A DNA stretch of 64,000 nucleotides from Cytobacillus depressus (GTDB lineage: Bacteria; Bacillota; Bacilli; Bacillales; Cytobacillaceae): assembly GCF_008923245.1 (NCBI RefSeq), contig NZ_WBOS01000015.1:44907-108906 (forward strand). Direction: 5' to 3'. The position numbers and the translations under genes were made by a program. Position 1 is the stretch's first letter. Each line of letters begins with the position of its first letter. Below the pieces are notes generated by a model, which was not told the DNA's origin, did not search any database, and saw nothing but the letters and a program-made list of their open reading frames with translations. Below, piece by piece: positions 1-7,984 of the stretch.

Positions 1-396
1 TTCAAGATTAGGGATCCAGTCGCGATCCACTCGAATTAATTCTTTTAATGCATTTAAAGCAAGCTCTTCATCAAGCTCCGGCATGCACAAGCGAGCGCTT
101 GATCGATTTAAGCGTTCAAAATTTTTAGTAGGCCTAAATAAAAAAACTTTTTCATCTTTTGTTAAATAGGCTTTTAACCCCTCAAATACAGTTTGTCCAT
201 AATGAAAAATTGTCGCTGCAGGGTCTAAAGTAATCGGCTGATATGGTACAATTCTTGGATCATGCCAGCCCTTCCCTTCCGTATAGTCCATAATAAACAT
301 ATGATCTGTGAAGGTTCTTCCGAATTGTAGGTTGTTAAAATCTGGCTTTTCTTTTCTAGTTGTAGCTAAATTAATTTCAATTTGTTGGTCTTTCAT
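1..396 (-). CDS. ilvE: Branched-chain amino acid aminotransferase, N-terminal part (runs off window)
   Basis: This is a partial gene: the first 132 codons, translated on the minus strand, run off the left edge. The N-terminus contains FGRTFTDHMF, then GWHDPRIVPY, FHYGQTVFEGLKAY and FLFRPTKNFERLN, which are typical of fold-type IV PLP-dependent branched-chain aminotransferases (IlvE/YwaA/IlvK type). These enzymes transaminate leucine, isoleucine and valine with 2-oxoglutarate. The catalytic lysine lies in the missing part. The ATG at 394-396 is preceded by a purine-rich stretch, but AAAGG abuts the ATG, so the ribosome site is not ideal. An upstream CodY-like site is described separately. Confidence 0.9.
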   Translation of the reverse strand, partial: MKDQQIEINLATTRKEKPDFNNLQFGRTFTDHMFIMDYTEGKGWHDPRIVPYQPITLDPAATIFHYGQTVFEGLKAYLTKDEKVFLFRPTKNFERLNRSSARLCMPELDEELALNALKELIRVDRDWIPNLE

Positions 397-486
397 CCTT
401 TATTTCCCTGCCTTTTAATTGTGCTAAAGTCTCTTTTTAATAAATCGTTTCAATCACAAAATACTCATTCATGTAAAATTTAATAA

Positions 487-501
487 TATTTTCATATAAT
501 T
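487..501 (-). promoter_or_regulatory. Candidate CodY box upstream of ilvE
   Basis: On the minus strand this reads AATTATATGAAAATA, which matches 12 of 15 positions of the known CodY consensus (AATTTTCWGAAAATT). It lies about 90 nt upstream of the ilvE start. CodY represses branched-chain aminotransferase genes in B. subtilis when isoleucine and GTP are plentiful, so the location makes sense. I saw no T-box leader and no strong sigma-A promoter in the rest of 397-588. Confidence 0.35.
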
Positions 502-588
502 TCTTATGTCGTGATTGTAATTATAATTATCCGACAATTCACAGCGGTTTGTCGAGTGTTTTTTGCAAATTTTTAAAAAATAATTTCC

Positions 589-618
589 AAGCGGAATCTT
601 CTTACGATTATTCCGCTT
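589..618 (-). terminator. Hairpin downstream of desR
   Basis: An inverted repeat of 9 bp (AAGCGGAAT and ATTCCGCTT) with a 12-nt loop lies just past the desR stop codon. On the minus strand the following T-rich tract is separated from the stem by a few bases, so it is a modest terminator. Confidence 0.6.
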
Positions 619-621
619 TTC

Positions 622-1221
622 CTATTTAAACCAGCCCTTTTCTTTAGACTGAGTAATCGCTTCAATGCGATTTTTCACTTCAAGCTTATCTAAAATTTGC
701 GAAATATAATTTCGCACTGTCCCAGCTTTAATACTTAATTCATCGGCAATTTCCTTCGTGTTTTTACCATTAGCAACAAGCTCAAGGACGGCTTTTTCCC
801 GCTGGGTAAGCGGATTTTCCTCGCTATAAACATCGTCCATTAACTCTGGAGCAAAGACTCTGCGGCCAGCCATTACGGTTCGAATTGAGTCTGCTAGCTC
901 CTCGCTTGGGCTATCCTTTAATAAATAGCCACTCACTCCTGCCTTTAATGCTCTTTGAAAATAGCCAGTTCTTGCAAATGTGGTAAGGATGATCACCTTA
1001 CAATCGAACTCTTTTAGTTCTTCCGCTGCTTCCAGTCCACTTTTCATTGGCATTTCAATATCCATCATACAAATATCCGGCTGATATTGCCTGACGAGAG
1101 CAATGGCTTCTTCACCATTATTTGCTTTTCCGACGACTTCCATATCTTCTTCTAAATTTAGTAAAGAGCCTAACGCCCCTAACACCATTCGCTGGTCTTC
1201 AGCAATGACGATCCGAATCAA
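622..1221 (-). CDS. desR: DesR, NarL/LuxR-family response regulator of membrane fluidity
   Basis: This 199-residue protein has a receiver domain (phospho-acceptor Asp54 in CMMDIEMP, acidic pocket AED near the N-terminus, Thr81 in ILTTFA, Lys in YLLKDSP) and a C-terminal LuxR-type helix-turn-helix (NPLTQREKAVLELVANGK, TVRNYISQIL). It closely resembles B. subtilis DesR throughout, including the C-terminal EKGWFK. Known role: phosphorylated DesR activates the lipid desaturase gene des after a cold shift. The start is TTG at 1221, directly after the desK stop codon and preceded by GGAGGAGAAG, so the two genes are translationally coupled. Confidence 0.95.
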   Translation of the reverse strand: MIRIVIAEDQRMVLGALGSLLNLEEDMEVVGKANNGEEAIALVRQYQPDICMMDIEMPMKSGLEAAEELKEFDCKVIILTTFARTGYFQRALKAGVSGYLLKDSPSEELADSIRTVMAGRRVFAPELMDDVYSEENPLTQREKAVLELVANGKNTKEIADELSIKAGTVRNYISQILDKLEVKNRIEAITQSKEKGWFK

Positions 1222-2355
1222 TTACTTCTCCTCCTTCTCTGTTTGCATGATGACGTTCGGAATCTTCATTAATATGAAAGTTCCATTTCTATCCTCGATT
1301 TCAAGGCTGCCGTTAACAAATTCGAGTCGTTCCTTTATTCCTATTAAACCATGACCTTTGGAAAGATCATAGTTTTTTCCAATTCCTATCCCATTATCTT
1401 CAATTTTGATGCTAATTTCATTTGAGTTTTGATCAATTGTAATGCGGCAAACTGTCGCCTTACTATGTTTGACGACATTTGTAACGGCTTCTTTCATACA
1501 CATGCTTAAAATGTTTTCGAGGTAGATCGAGACGTTTGATAGCTTATTCTCTATTTCACAGATAAACTCAATTTCTGCCGCATCGAGTAGCTGTTTAATT
1601 AGTACGAGTTCTTCTTTTATGCGGATTCCTCTCATTTGTGATACCATTTTCCGTACTTCATTTAATGCCATTCTGGCCGTTTGCTGGACATCCTTCATTT
1701 CATGGCGTGCTTGCTCTGGATCTTTATAGACGAGCCTTCTTGATAGGTCACTTTTTAAGCCGATAAGTGACAGCTTTTGCCCTAACGTATCGTGGAGATC
1801 GCGGGCTATTCTCTGCCGCTCTTCCTGTTTTACGAGCTCAGCGATTCTTTTGTTTGCATCTTCTAGCTGCATTTCCAGCTTTTCTTGTTTTTTCTTATTA
1901 TAAAGATTAAATGGCAAAAGAATAACACCGATCCAAACAATAATAATAAATGGTAGTTGCTTTAAAAATAGTTCATCTTTAAAGATCAGATTATAATTAA
2001 TTGAAAAAGTTGTTGCGATTAAATGGATAATATATAAAATTAAAAAAGCAATGCGGTTTTTAATGTTTCCATTATAGTAGGCAATATAGAAGGCAAAATA
2101 AACGAACTGAAAATGAATCGTCATCGTAATGGAAATGCCGATAAGGATACTAGTCCATAAATAGACTGTCCACTTTTTGGAAATAAAAGCAAATCGATAT
2201 GTAATAAAAAAGAGTATCGTTAAGATGATTCCAACAATAATATCGATCGTTGATGAGGTTTGGAAGATATAATAAAAAGGCAGAATACTAAAAATACTCC
2301 AGATGTATGGAGAAATGCCAGAACTTTTTAAAGTTGTAATATATTTTTTTAGCAT
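1222..2355 (-). CDS. desK: DesK, thermosensor histidine kinase
   Basis: The protein has about five N-terminal membrane segments, a coiled DHp region with RQRIARDLHDTLGQKLSLIG and an HATPase domain (KEAVTNVVKHS, DNGIGIG, KGHGLIGIKERLEF). With the start at ATG 2355, which has TGGAG eight bases upstream, the phosphorylated histidine is His188, the same number as in B. subtilis DesK. The longer reading from 2379 lacks a ribosome site. Known role: senses ordered or thickened membranes at low temperature and switches from DesR phosphatase to kinase. It sits between des and desR in one direction, but a terminator separates it from des. Confidence 0.94.
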   Translation of the reverse strand: MLKKYITTLKSSGISPYIWSIFSILPFYYIFQTSSTIDIIVGIILTILFFITYRFAFISKKWTVYLWTSILIGISITMTIHFQFVYFAFYIAYYNGNIKNRIAFLILYIIHLIATTFSINYNLIFKDELFLKQLPFIIIVWIGVILLPFNLYNKKKQEKLEMQLEDANKRIAELVKQEERQRIARDLHDTLGQKLSLIGLKSDLSRRLVYKDPEQARHEMKDVQQTARMALNEVRKMVSQMRGIRIKEELVLIKQLLDAAEIEFICEIENKLSNVSIYLENILSMCMKEAVTNVVKHSKATVCRITIDQNSNEISIKIEDNGIGIGKNYDLSKGHGLIGIKERLEFVNGSLEIEDRNGTFILMKIPNVIMQTEKEEK

Positions 2356-2398
2356 ACGAGTAACTCCATTTTTTTTCATTTTATTAATTCTATCATAA

Positions 2399-2438
2399 AA
2401 AAGGCAAGGTTCTCATTGTTAACGAGGTCCTTGCCTTT
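2399..2438 (-). terminator. Terminator between des and desKR
   Basis: AAAGGCAAGG pairs with CCTTGCCTTT (2399-2409 and 2429-2438) and a run of T follows on the minus strand. It should end most des transcripts before desK, so that read-through or a desKR promoter sets kinase levels. Confidence 0.8.
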
Positions 2439-2471
2439 AGAAATGGACTAAAGGTGCTGTAATTTATTGAA

Positions 2472-3491
2472 TTAAATTACTTTCTTCATGTTGTTGTTCA
2501 TGTAATCTGCTGCTTCCTTATAAGTAACAAACCTTTTATTTACCTCGTCCCATAAATGGAACCGCAGTGATAGCAAGCTTGTTTTTAAAGAAACAGTAGG
2601 CACGTTTCGTAATGGTTCTGTATTATTATGTGCTTCTTCAAGCTTATAATTCGGTACTCGCGGACTTAAATGATGGACGTGGTGATAGCCGATATTTCCA
2701 GTAAGCCATTGAAGCAGTTTTGGCAGTTTATAGAAGGAGCTTCCTTCAACGGCCGCCTTCACATATTCCCAATGCTCATCCGCTTCGAAATAGGAATCTT
2801 CAAACGTATGCTGGACATAAAAAAGCCAAATCCCTGCAGACCCAGAAATTAAAAAGATGGGTCCCTGAACTAATAAGAAGGCCTCCCAGCCAATCGCCCA
2901 GCACATGAAACTGTATAAAATAACGATGGATATATTCGTTAAATAAGTATTTAGGCGCTCCTTCGTTTTTGCTCCTCTTCTGTTAAAACGATTGACGATT
3001 AGAAATTGGTAAATAGGGCCAAAGCCAAACATGATAATTGGGTTGCGGTAAAGCCGATAACCTAAACGTTGCCAAAAGGAAGCCTGCGAATATTCTTCCA
3101 CTGTAAGCATCCAAATATCTCCAACACCGCGCTTATCTAAATTACTGCTAGTTGCATGATGAACGGAGTGGTCATGTTGCCATTGACTAAATGGGAAAAC
3201 AGTGATGATCCCTGTAATGGTGCCAAGTATTTTATTAGCCTTGCGATTTTTAAAGAATGAGTAGTGACAGCAATCGTGAAAAATAATAAAAATACGTACT
3301 AAAAAACCTGAAGCAATTAAAGCAATCGCTAATGTTAATACATAAGATATGGATAAACTTTTATAAGCGAGAAACCATAAGAGAAAGAATGGAATAATTG
3401 TATTAATAATTTGAAAAACGCTCGTCTTTAAATTCGCTTTTTCGTAAGGAGCCATTTGCTTTCTCAATTGAGTTTGCATTTGTTTGGTCAT
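2472..3491 (-). CDS. des: Acyl-lipid fatty acid desaturase Des
   Basis: This 339-residue integral membrane di-iron desaturase has the three histidine clusters: HDCCH (72-76), HDHSVHH (106-112) and HHVHH near residue 272. Membrane helices flank them. The B. subtilis homologue inserts a cis double bond at position delta-5 of phospholipid acyl chains, restoring fluidity in the cold. The ATG at 3491 has GGAAGGATATC upstream. Immediate neighbours desK and desR make the assignment firm. The length is close to the B. subtilis protein (352). Confidence 0.95.
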   Translation of the reverse strand: MTKQMQTQLRKQMAPYEKANLKTSVFQIINTIIPFFLLWFLAYKSLSISYVLTLAIALIASGFLVRIFIIFHDCCHYSFFKNRKANKILGTITGIITVFPFSQWQHDHSVHHATSSNLDKRGVGDIWMLTVEEYSQASFWQRLGYRLYRNPIIMFGFGPIYQFLIVNRFNRRGAKTKERLNTYLTNISIVILYSFMCWAIGWEAFLLVQGPIFLISGSAGIWLFYVQHTFEDSYFEADEHWEYVKAAVEGSSFYKLPKLLQWLTGNIGYHHVHHLSPRVPNYKLEEAHNNTEPLRNVPTVSLKTSLLSLRFHLWDEVNKRFVTYKEAADYMNNNMKKVI

Positions 3492-3561
3492 TTTAAAGAT
3501 ATCCTTCCACCATTTTTTAAGAATATTGTATATAATTGATTTAATGTTTTGTAGGCATAGG

Positions 3562-3591
3562 TGTCATGTCTAAACCATGATAAATGTCATG
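3562..3591 (-). promoter_or_regulatory. Candidate DesR binding region upstream of des
   Basis: Two copies of TGTCATG (3562-3568 and 3585-3591, 23 bp apart) with an opposed CCATGA between them lie 70-100 bp upstream of the des start. DesR is known to bind repeated sites just upstream of the des promoter. On the minus strand a TATACAAT-like -10 follows at about 3525-3535, with a poor -35, as expected of an activator-dependent promoter. I do not recall the exact consensus, so this rests on position and repetition. Confidence 0.4.
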
Positions 3592-3623
3592 TTTCGACTA
3601 ATATTTTGATAGGGTGACGAAAG

Positions 3624-3986
3624 ATGAAGCCAATTTTAAATAAGCTTTTACACAAAGCAAAAGAATCTTTACATTCTGCTTCCGCTCTTATGAAAGAAAG
3701 ATTGTATGAATTAACCGGCACTTCAGCTGTTACTGTCATACAGTTAGCAGATTTTATTCGAAATAATCCGGATACAAAAGTAAAGCGGCAGGACCTATTA
3801 GGACAATCTTTTTTCTTTTATCAATTAGAAAAAGAGGGCATTTACTATTCACTAGAATGTAAAAACTCCTATATTTTGCAATTAGATGTGCATTCTGGAG
3901 GGGTACAATTAGTATCCTATCGTTCATACCGGGACTATTATTCGTTAAACACACCCATTAAGTTTCCTAAGATTTCAAGCAATTAA
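3624..3986 (+). CDS. Uncharacterised 120-residue protein
   Basis: The gene is divergent from des and starts at ATG 3624 with AGGGTGACGAAAG upstream. The product has a basic, amphipathic N-terminal third (KLLHKAKESLHSASALMKER) and a C-terminal part rich in aromatic and beta-prone residues (SFFFYQLEKEG, YILQLDVHSGG). There is no signal peptide or membrane segment. I do not recognise the family. A terminator directly follows. It shares the upstream region with des, so co-regulation by cold is possible but unproven. Confidence 0.6.
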   Translation: MKPILNKLLHKAKESLHSASALMKERLYELTGTSAVTVIQLADFIRNNPDTKVKRQDLLGQSFFFYQLEKEGIYYSLECKNSYILQLDVHSGGVQLVSYRSYRDYYSLNTPIKFPKISSN

Positions 3987-4005
3987 AGGGAACCCGGCCA
4001 ACATA

Positions 4006-4039
4006 AAAGGACCTCTAACATGAAAGGTAGAGGTCCTTT
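4006..4039. terminator. Bidirectional terminator
   Basis: AAAGGACCTCT pairs perfectly with AGAGGTCCTTT across a 12-nt loop. It lies between two convergent genes (3986 and 4049) and can serve both. Confidence 0.8.
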
Positions 4040-4048
4040 AGATATGTT

Positions 4049-4966
4049 TTATGAAAATAAGCTTTTAATGCCGTCAATTAACTTTTTAAAGAAATCCGAT
4101 ATTGCTTCCAAGAAACCTTTATCACCGACAGCTTCTTCGATCCGCTGCTTAATATCTTTTGAAATGGTTTCAAGCTGGGACTGTACATTATCAAAATTAA
4201 TATTGAGGCTGCGCATTTTTTCAAATAAATCAATGAGCAGTTGGCGATCTTGTTCACTTAATTGAATTTCCAGTCTTTTCACTTGATCATTAATGATTTT
4301 CTCAATATCTTCTTTTGTTGCTGGTTTTTTTGCGGCAATTTCTTTTTTAATTTCTGTCAAAAGCTCAGTAACTTTATCATTGTCCATGCCTTCCTTTTTG
4401 GCTAATTGAGTGGCTATAGATAATTCTTCATTCGCAACTTCTGTATGTTCTTTATTAAGCTCTTCCCCATTCCCTTCATCATAAGCCTTGTAAATACCGA
4501 CTAAAGCTGAATGTCCAGAAACTTTAACTGGGGATGCCACTTCAACAATCGCATCTTGAATTCCTGCTGTTAACAGCGCATTCGCATACATTTCGTCTGT
4601 AACTTCAGTAATATTTTCTGGGGTCACCTGTTTAATAACGAGCCCTTCACCAGCTTCTTTTCGGGTGATTTTAGCTGAAGAATACATGTTTGCACGTCTG
4701 TCCCCTTTAATATAGGTAACTAGATCATCTCCAGTAACCGTTATTTCTGTTACTTTGCTTGTGTCATTTACACCTAATAGCTTACGGACCTCATCCTTTT
4801 GGGAAGTTGATAGTTTTTCACCATAAACTACGATTGGAAGACCAAACTTTTCATTAATGCTCTCATCGTCATTGTTCCCATTGGACGCGTGTGCCATTGT
4901 TCCAAAATTCGCTGCTAAGATAAAAACAAATCCAATAATCGTCCATTTCATCAATTGCTTTAACAT
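4049..4966 (-). CDS. ypuA: YpuA-like secreted protein (DUF1002)
   Basis: This 305-residue protein has a signal peptide (hydrophobic core WTIIGFVFILAANFGTMAHA, cleavage near residue 27). The mature part resembles B. subtilis YpuA, a DUF1002 protein: GLPIVVYGEKLSTSQKDEV, then LVIKQVTPENITEVT, YANALLTAGI and a long helical C-terminal region with heptad character. YpuA is linked in B. subtilis to the cell-envelope stress sigma factor SigM; its biochemical role is unknown. The gene is monocistronic and faces the bidirectional terminator. Confidence 0.85.
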   Translation of the reverse strand: MLKQLMKWTIIGFVFILAANFGTMAHASNGNNDDESINEKFGLPIVVYGEKLSTSQKDEVRKLLGVNDTSKVTEITVTGDDLVTYIKGDRRANMYSSAKITRKEAGEGLVIKQVTPENITEVTDEMYANALLTAGIQDAIVEVASPVKVSGHSALVGIYKAYDEGNGEELNKEHTEVANEELSIATQLAKKEGMDNDKVTELLTEIKKEIAAKKPATKEDIEKIINDQVKRLEIQLSEQDRQLLIDLFEKMRSLNINFDNVQSQLETISKDIKQRIEEAVGDKGFLEAISDFFKKLIDGIKSLFS

Positions 4967-5092
4967 TGTTACACTCTCCGTTTAAATAGAATAGCTACAA
5001 ATATACCTATACTTATGTTTTTAAACATATAAGTATAGCATTGCAGAAATTTTAACATACATTTATTAAAAATACTTCTCATAACTTAAAGA

Positions 5093-5503
5093 TTAATTTT
5101 TTTGGACGGGATTACTTCTTAAAGTACGGAAGGAATAAGCTAATTTATTGGCGAAGTTTAATGGGGGTTCAATAGATTGTAAATGGATATAGAGGATATT
5201 TGGCTGAGTAAACAACCAATGATTATGCAAGGCACTAACGATAATTCCCTGCTGGACTACGGCATGCATAAAGCCTGGAATTTCTTCTTCTAAAATGGCG
5301 ATTTCGGCTAAATTTAATGCATTTCCATCCTTGTCCAAAGCCTCAAAAGAAAAGCCTGCCGGTACAACTGACGAGGTTGATCGCCCTTGAACCATTACTT
5401 TAAAATCACGCTGCATTTCTACGGAGCATACTCCATTATTTATTGTTCCTTTGCCGTTCAATATTTTAGCGAATTGATTGCATAGTACGTTGATATTATT
5501 CAT
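5093..5503 (-). CDS. DUF1259 domain protein (LppY/LpqO-like)
   Basis: A single short domain of about 136 residues carries VMVQGRSTSSVVPAG, LNLAEIAILEEEIPGFMHAV and VSALHNHWLFTQPNILYIH, which fit the DUF1259 family. That family often occurs in secreted lipoproteins, but this copy has no signal peptide and should be cytoplasmic. Two ATG codons occur in a row; the one at 5503 has GGGGGGA six bases upstream and is preferred over 5518, which overlaps the ribosome site. Function unknown; the ALHNHW motif might bind a metal. Confidence 0.75.
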   Translation of the reverse strand: MNNINVLCNQFAKILNGKGTINNGVCSVEMQRDFKVMVQGRSTSSVVPAGFSFEALDKDGNALNLAEIAILEEEIPGFMHAVVQQGIIVSALHNHWLFTQPNILYIHLQSIEPPLNFANKLAYSFRTLRSNPVQKN

Positions 5504-5559
5504 CATCAGTCCCCCCATCTAGATGATTCATATGATGAAGGAATGACTTTTATGTAAAA

Positions 5560-5587
5560 AAACCTCCGATAAACGTATCGAAGGTTT
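5560..5587 (-). terminator. Terminator of the 5593-6171 gene
   Basis: A 12-bp stem (5560-5571 with 5576-5587, one G-U wobble in the minus-strand RNA) is followed on the minus strand by seven T. Confidence 0.85.
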
Positions 5588-5592
5588 CAGCA

Positions 5593-6171
5593 TTATTTAT
5601 TCTCTTCTACTGTCTCCACGAGCTTAAATAAATACAGATAAATCAGCTTGCACGCTTCACCTATCGTCATTTCCTCTGTAAATCCCTTTACACCATTTAG
5701 GGCAAAATTGAAATCCCATAATCCGTCAGTCTGTGAAAATAATAAACTAAATTTCCCTTCCTCGTTTAATGTACTTTTTAAATAATCCTTTATTGATTTT
5801 TCATGCTTCTTTTGCAGCTTTAAACCTAGCATCGCTTCATAGGTGCCAAATACATCATCTATTTCTAGGCAAATAGAGTCTGCCCCTACAACGGAAAAAC
5901 GCTCAGATTCTATGTAGAGAAATTCACTTATATGGTTTTTTAAATAGCTAACCGGCTGATCTAAAAAATTTTCCGCTTCCTCTGCAATAAGCTCCTCTGT
6001 TTCTTTATGACTGCGTTCGACATAAGCACCGCTGAATAGTGATGAATCATTTTTTTCGATTACCATATCATCAATAATTTGGACTTTCTTTGCAAAATCA
6101 ATTTCTTCTTTTAATAATTCTACATTGGGTTTTTTTTTTGATATAAAAGCTTGTAAATTTTTGCTTAACAT
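5593..6171 (-). CDS. Uncharacterised 192-residue Bacillus-type protein
   Basis: An acidic soluble protein without signal peptide or membrane segment. Conserved-looking stretches are SGAYVERSHKETEELIAEEA, VFGTYEAMLGLKLQ and DGLWDFNFALNGVKGFTEEM. I recall similar Bacillus cereus-group proteins carried in databases as branched-chain aminotransferases, but no PLP-binding motif is present here and that name is probably wrong. The start at 6171 has AAAGGAG upstream and a strong terminator follows. Function unknown. Confidence 0.65.
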   Translation of the reverse strand: MLSKNLQAFISKKKPNVELLKEEIDFAKKVQIIDDMVIEKNDSSLFSGAYVERSHKETEELIAEEAENFLDQPVSYLKNHISEFLYIESERFSVVGADSICLEIDDVFGTYEAMLGLKLQKKHEKSIKDYLKSTLNEEGKFSLLFSQTDGLWDFNFALNGVKGFTEEMTIGEACKLIYLYLFKLVETVEENK

Positions 6172-6257
6172 GATTATTATGCTCTCCTTTAGTTGCTTAC
6201 TTATGTAGCAATAGCTTCGTGGATTATTTTCTTTTTTATTTTACTTGAATAGTAAAT

Positions 6258-6292
6258 AAAAAAACAGACATTCAACATTAGTCTGTTTTTTT
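6258..6292 (-). terminator. Terminator of the DUF3189 gene
   Basis: A run of A plus CAGAC pairs with GTCTG plus a run of T around an 11-nt loop. It overlaps the stop codon of the gene ending at 6291. Confidence 0.85.
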
Positions 6293-6800
6293 ACGCTTGA
6301 AAGTTTTTATTTTCAATAACCGTTACCTTTGAGTGCGCACTGCTTCCAATCTGTTTTGTATTCTCTACAAGCTTATGTATATTTAGGCAGGATTTTTTTG
6401 CTCCAGCGACTAATAAAGGAACACCGATAAAGTCGATTTTTAACCCTCTTGAAAAAAATCCCCCCATTGTCATCGCAAATGGAACTGTTGGGGATGTGTT
6501 TGAAAAAATGATTTTTTCATCTAATTGAAAACGGTCCTCTAGCACTTCGTAAAAGTTTTTTAAACTTGGAATAATTAGCTTAGACGATCTTCTGCCTAAA
6601 GTATAAACAGAATGACCATCCTCGTCTTTTCCATGAAAAATAAATTTGCCAGCGTCCGATTTTTCCAGCTTATTAAAATACGGGACGTTTAAAATTTCTT
6701 CTTTTGTAAGCACACGATTTTCGGGAAGCTTTCGTAAATGATAGGCCGCAGCAATAGAAGTAGTATGAGTGCCACCGAAATCATTATATACATAGATCAT
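6291..6800 (-). CDS. DUF3189 family protein
   Basis: The N-terminus (MIYVYNDFGGTHTTSIAAAY) resembles DUF3189 proteins, which look like small P-loop-like or phosphatase-like folds with GG-H near the start. Later segments are IIFSNTSPTVPFAMTMGGF and IDFIGVPLLVAGAKKSC. The ATG at 6800 is chosen over 6809 because AAAGGA lies eight bases before it and abuts the earlier one. DUF3189 genes are common in spore formers; the biochemical role is unknown. The gene lies just downstream of the germinant receptor operon but reads as its own unit. Confidence 0.7.
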   Translation of the reverse strand: MIYVYNDFGGTHTTSIAAAYHLRKLPENRVLTKEEILNVPYFNKLEKSDAGKFIFHGKDEDGHSVYTLGRRSSKLIIPSLKNFYEVLEDRFQLDEKIIFSNTSPTVPFAMTMGGFFSRGLKIDFIGVPLLVAGAKKSCLNIHKLVENTKQIGSSAHSKVTVIENKNFQA

Positions 6801-6868
6801 TGGAATCATCCTTTTTCCATCGTGCTGTTATTATTTCCATACTTCATTTACATCATTCATTTTCTTCA

Positions 6869-7984
6869 TTAATTGGTAATTCCCTTTTGAGTAATATCCA
6901 CTTTTACATCAGTCTTAAAAGTGATGGTCGGGTAAACTTTTCGCCAGTCAAGATCCTTCCATACGTGTGGATGGAGAGCAATCATCCGTCTGCCGATGCC
7001 CAAAGCGTCACAATTAGCTTCTTGAAGTTGCACCGTTATATTTTGTGCCTTTTCTGTCATTTTTTTTGAGAGTAATTTATTTAGTTTATCAATCTCTTTT
7101 TGCGAATCCAATTTGTTTTTCGGATATTCAACTACTTTTGTTTTTAAGACAAGATTAATATTTACGATCACACTTTGAGGCTTCTTCGCTTGGACGGTTA
7201 ATTTTCTTTTTAAATCTGTCACTTCAAAGGTAATAAAATCTTTCACACTTCCTGAATCATCGATCTTCTTCGTAAATCTTGCTATTTTAGAAAGATGTCC
7301 TGCTAAAAGGTAATACATAGTTGTATCCTGTTTATTTAACACCATTCCTGAGTATACATTGTTATTAAATAGGGCGAGGCCTACCACTTTTGCCGTTTTA
7401 TGATTAACACGGTGGATCATAGGAATAGCAATATCCCTACCTGGATCAAGAATAATTGTTCCTACTGTTTGTATATCGAAATCGTTTGCCATTGTCAAAT
7501 CCTCGGCACTAGTTAATAAATCGGAAATATATTCCCCTACAGAAACATTCACTTCACTGCCTAGTTTTATCACTTCCTTCGCTTGATCATTGACAACTGC
7601 AAGTTTCGCATTTAAAGCACTTTTGGGATCTCTGTAAAATACGTCTAAAGTAGGGTAAAACTCTTTCTTTGCTAGCTTTTCTCCAATTAGCAACACTTGT
7701 ATTTTGGAAGCATTAATTTTTTTCGCTACTTCTAAGTCAATTTTATCACGGGATCCTCGCGGGGTACTGTCAACTTCTGTAAATGTATCTGTATGAATCT
7801 TTTGTTCTCCAGTCCCTTCGGATCCTTGTAAAGATCGAATAGAAACAGTAGTTGAAACTTGACCAGAATCTTCTAAATCAAATGCGATACTATTGATCAA
7901 GCTGGCATCTTTTAATAAATTCTGATCCCAACAGCCAGATAAAAATAGAACGGACAGGATAATTACACTATTGATTTTGTGCAT
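6869..7984 (-). CDS. gerKC: Germinant receptor C subunit (Ger(x)C lipoprotein)
   Basis: This 371-residue lipoprotein has a short signal peptide ending in the lipobox LSGCWD, with Cys18 as lipidation site. The rest matches the Ger(x)C family: LINSIAFDLEDSGQVSTTVS, KIQVLLIGEKLAKKEFYPTLD, YRDPKSALNAKLAVV and a C-terminal region ending in WRKVYPTITFKTDVKVDI. It acts at the outer face of the spore inner membrane with the A and B subunits. It overlaps the B gene by 17 bases. Which ligand the receptor senses cannot be read from the sequence; the symbol indicates family, not proven orthology. Confidence 0.92.
   Translation of the reverse strand: MHKINSVIILSVLFLSGCWDQNLLKDASLINSIAFDLEDSGQVSTTVSIRSLQGSEGTGEQKIHTDTFTEVDSTPRGSRDKIDLEVAKKINASKIQVLLIGEKLAKKEFYPTLDVFYRDPKSALNAKLAVVNDQAKEVIKLGSEVNVSVGEYISDLLTSAEDLTMANDFDIQTVGTIILDPGRDIAIPMIHRVNHKTAKVVGLALFNNNVYSGMVLNKQDTTMYYLLAGHLSKIARFTKKIDDSGSVKDFITFEVTDLKRKLTVQAKKPQSVIVNINLVLKTKVVEYPKNKLDSQKEIDKLNKLLSKKMTEKAQNITVQLQEANCDALGIGRRMIALHPHVWKDLDWRKVYPTITFKTDVKVDITQKGITN

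Noticed and set aside
397..588. T-box leader for ilvE
   Set aside because: No T-box sequence (TGGNACCGCG) or associated antiterminator is visible on the minus strand.
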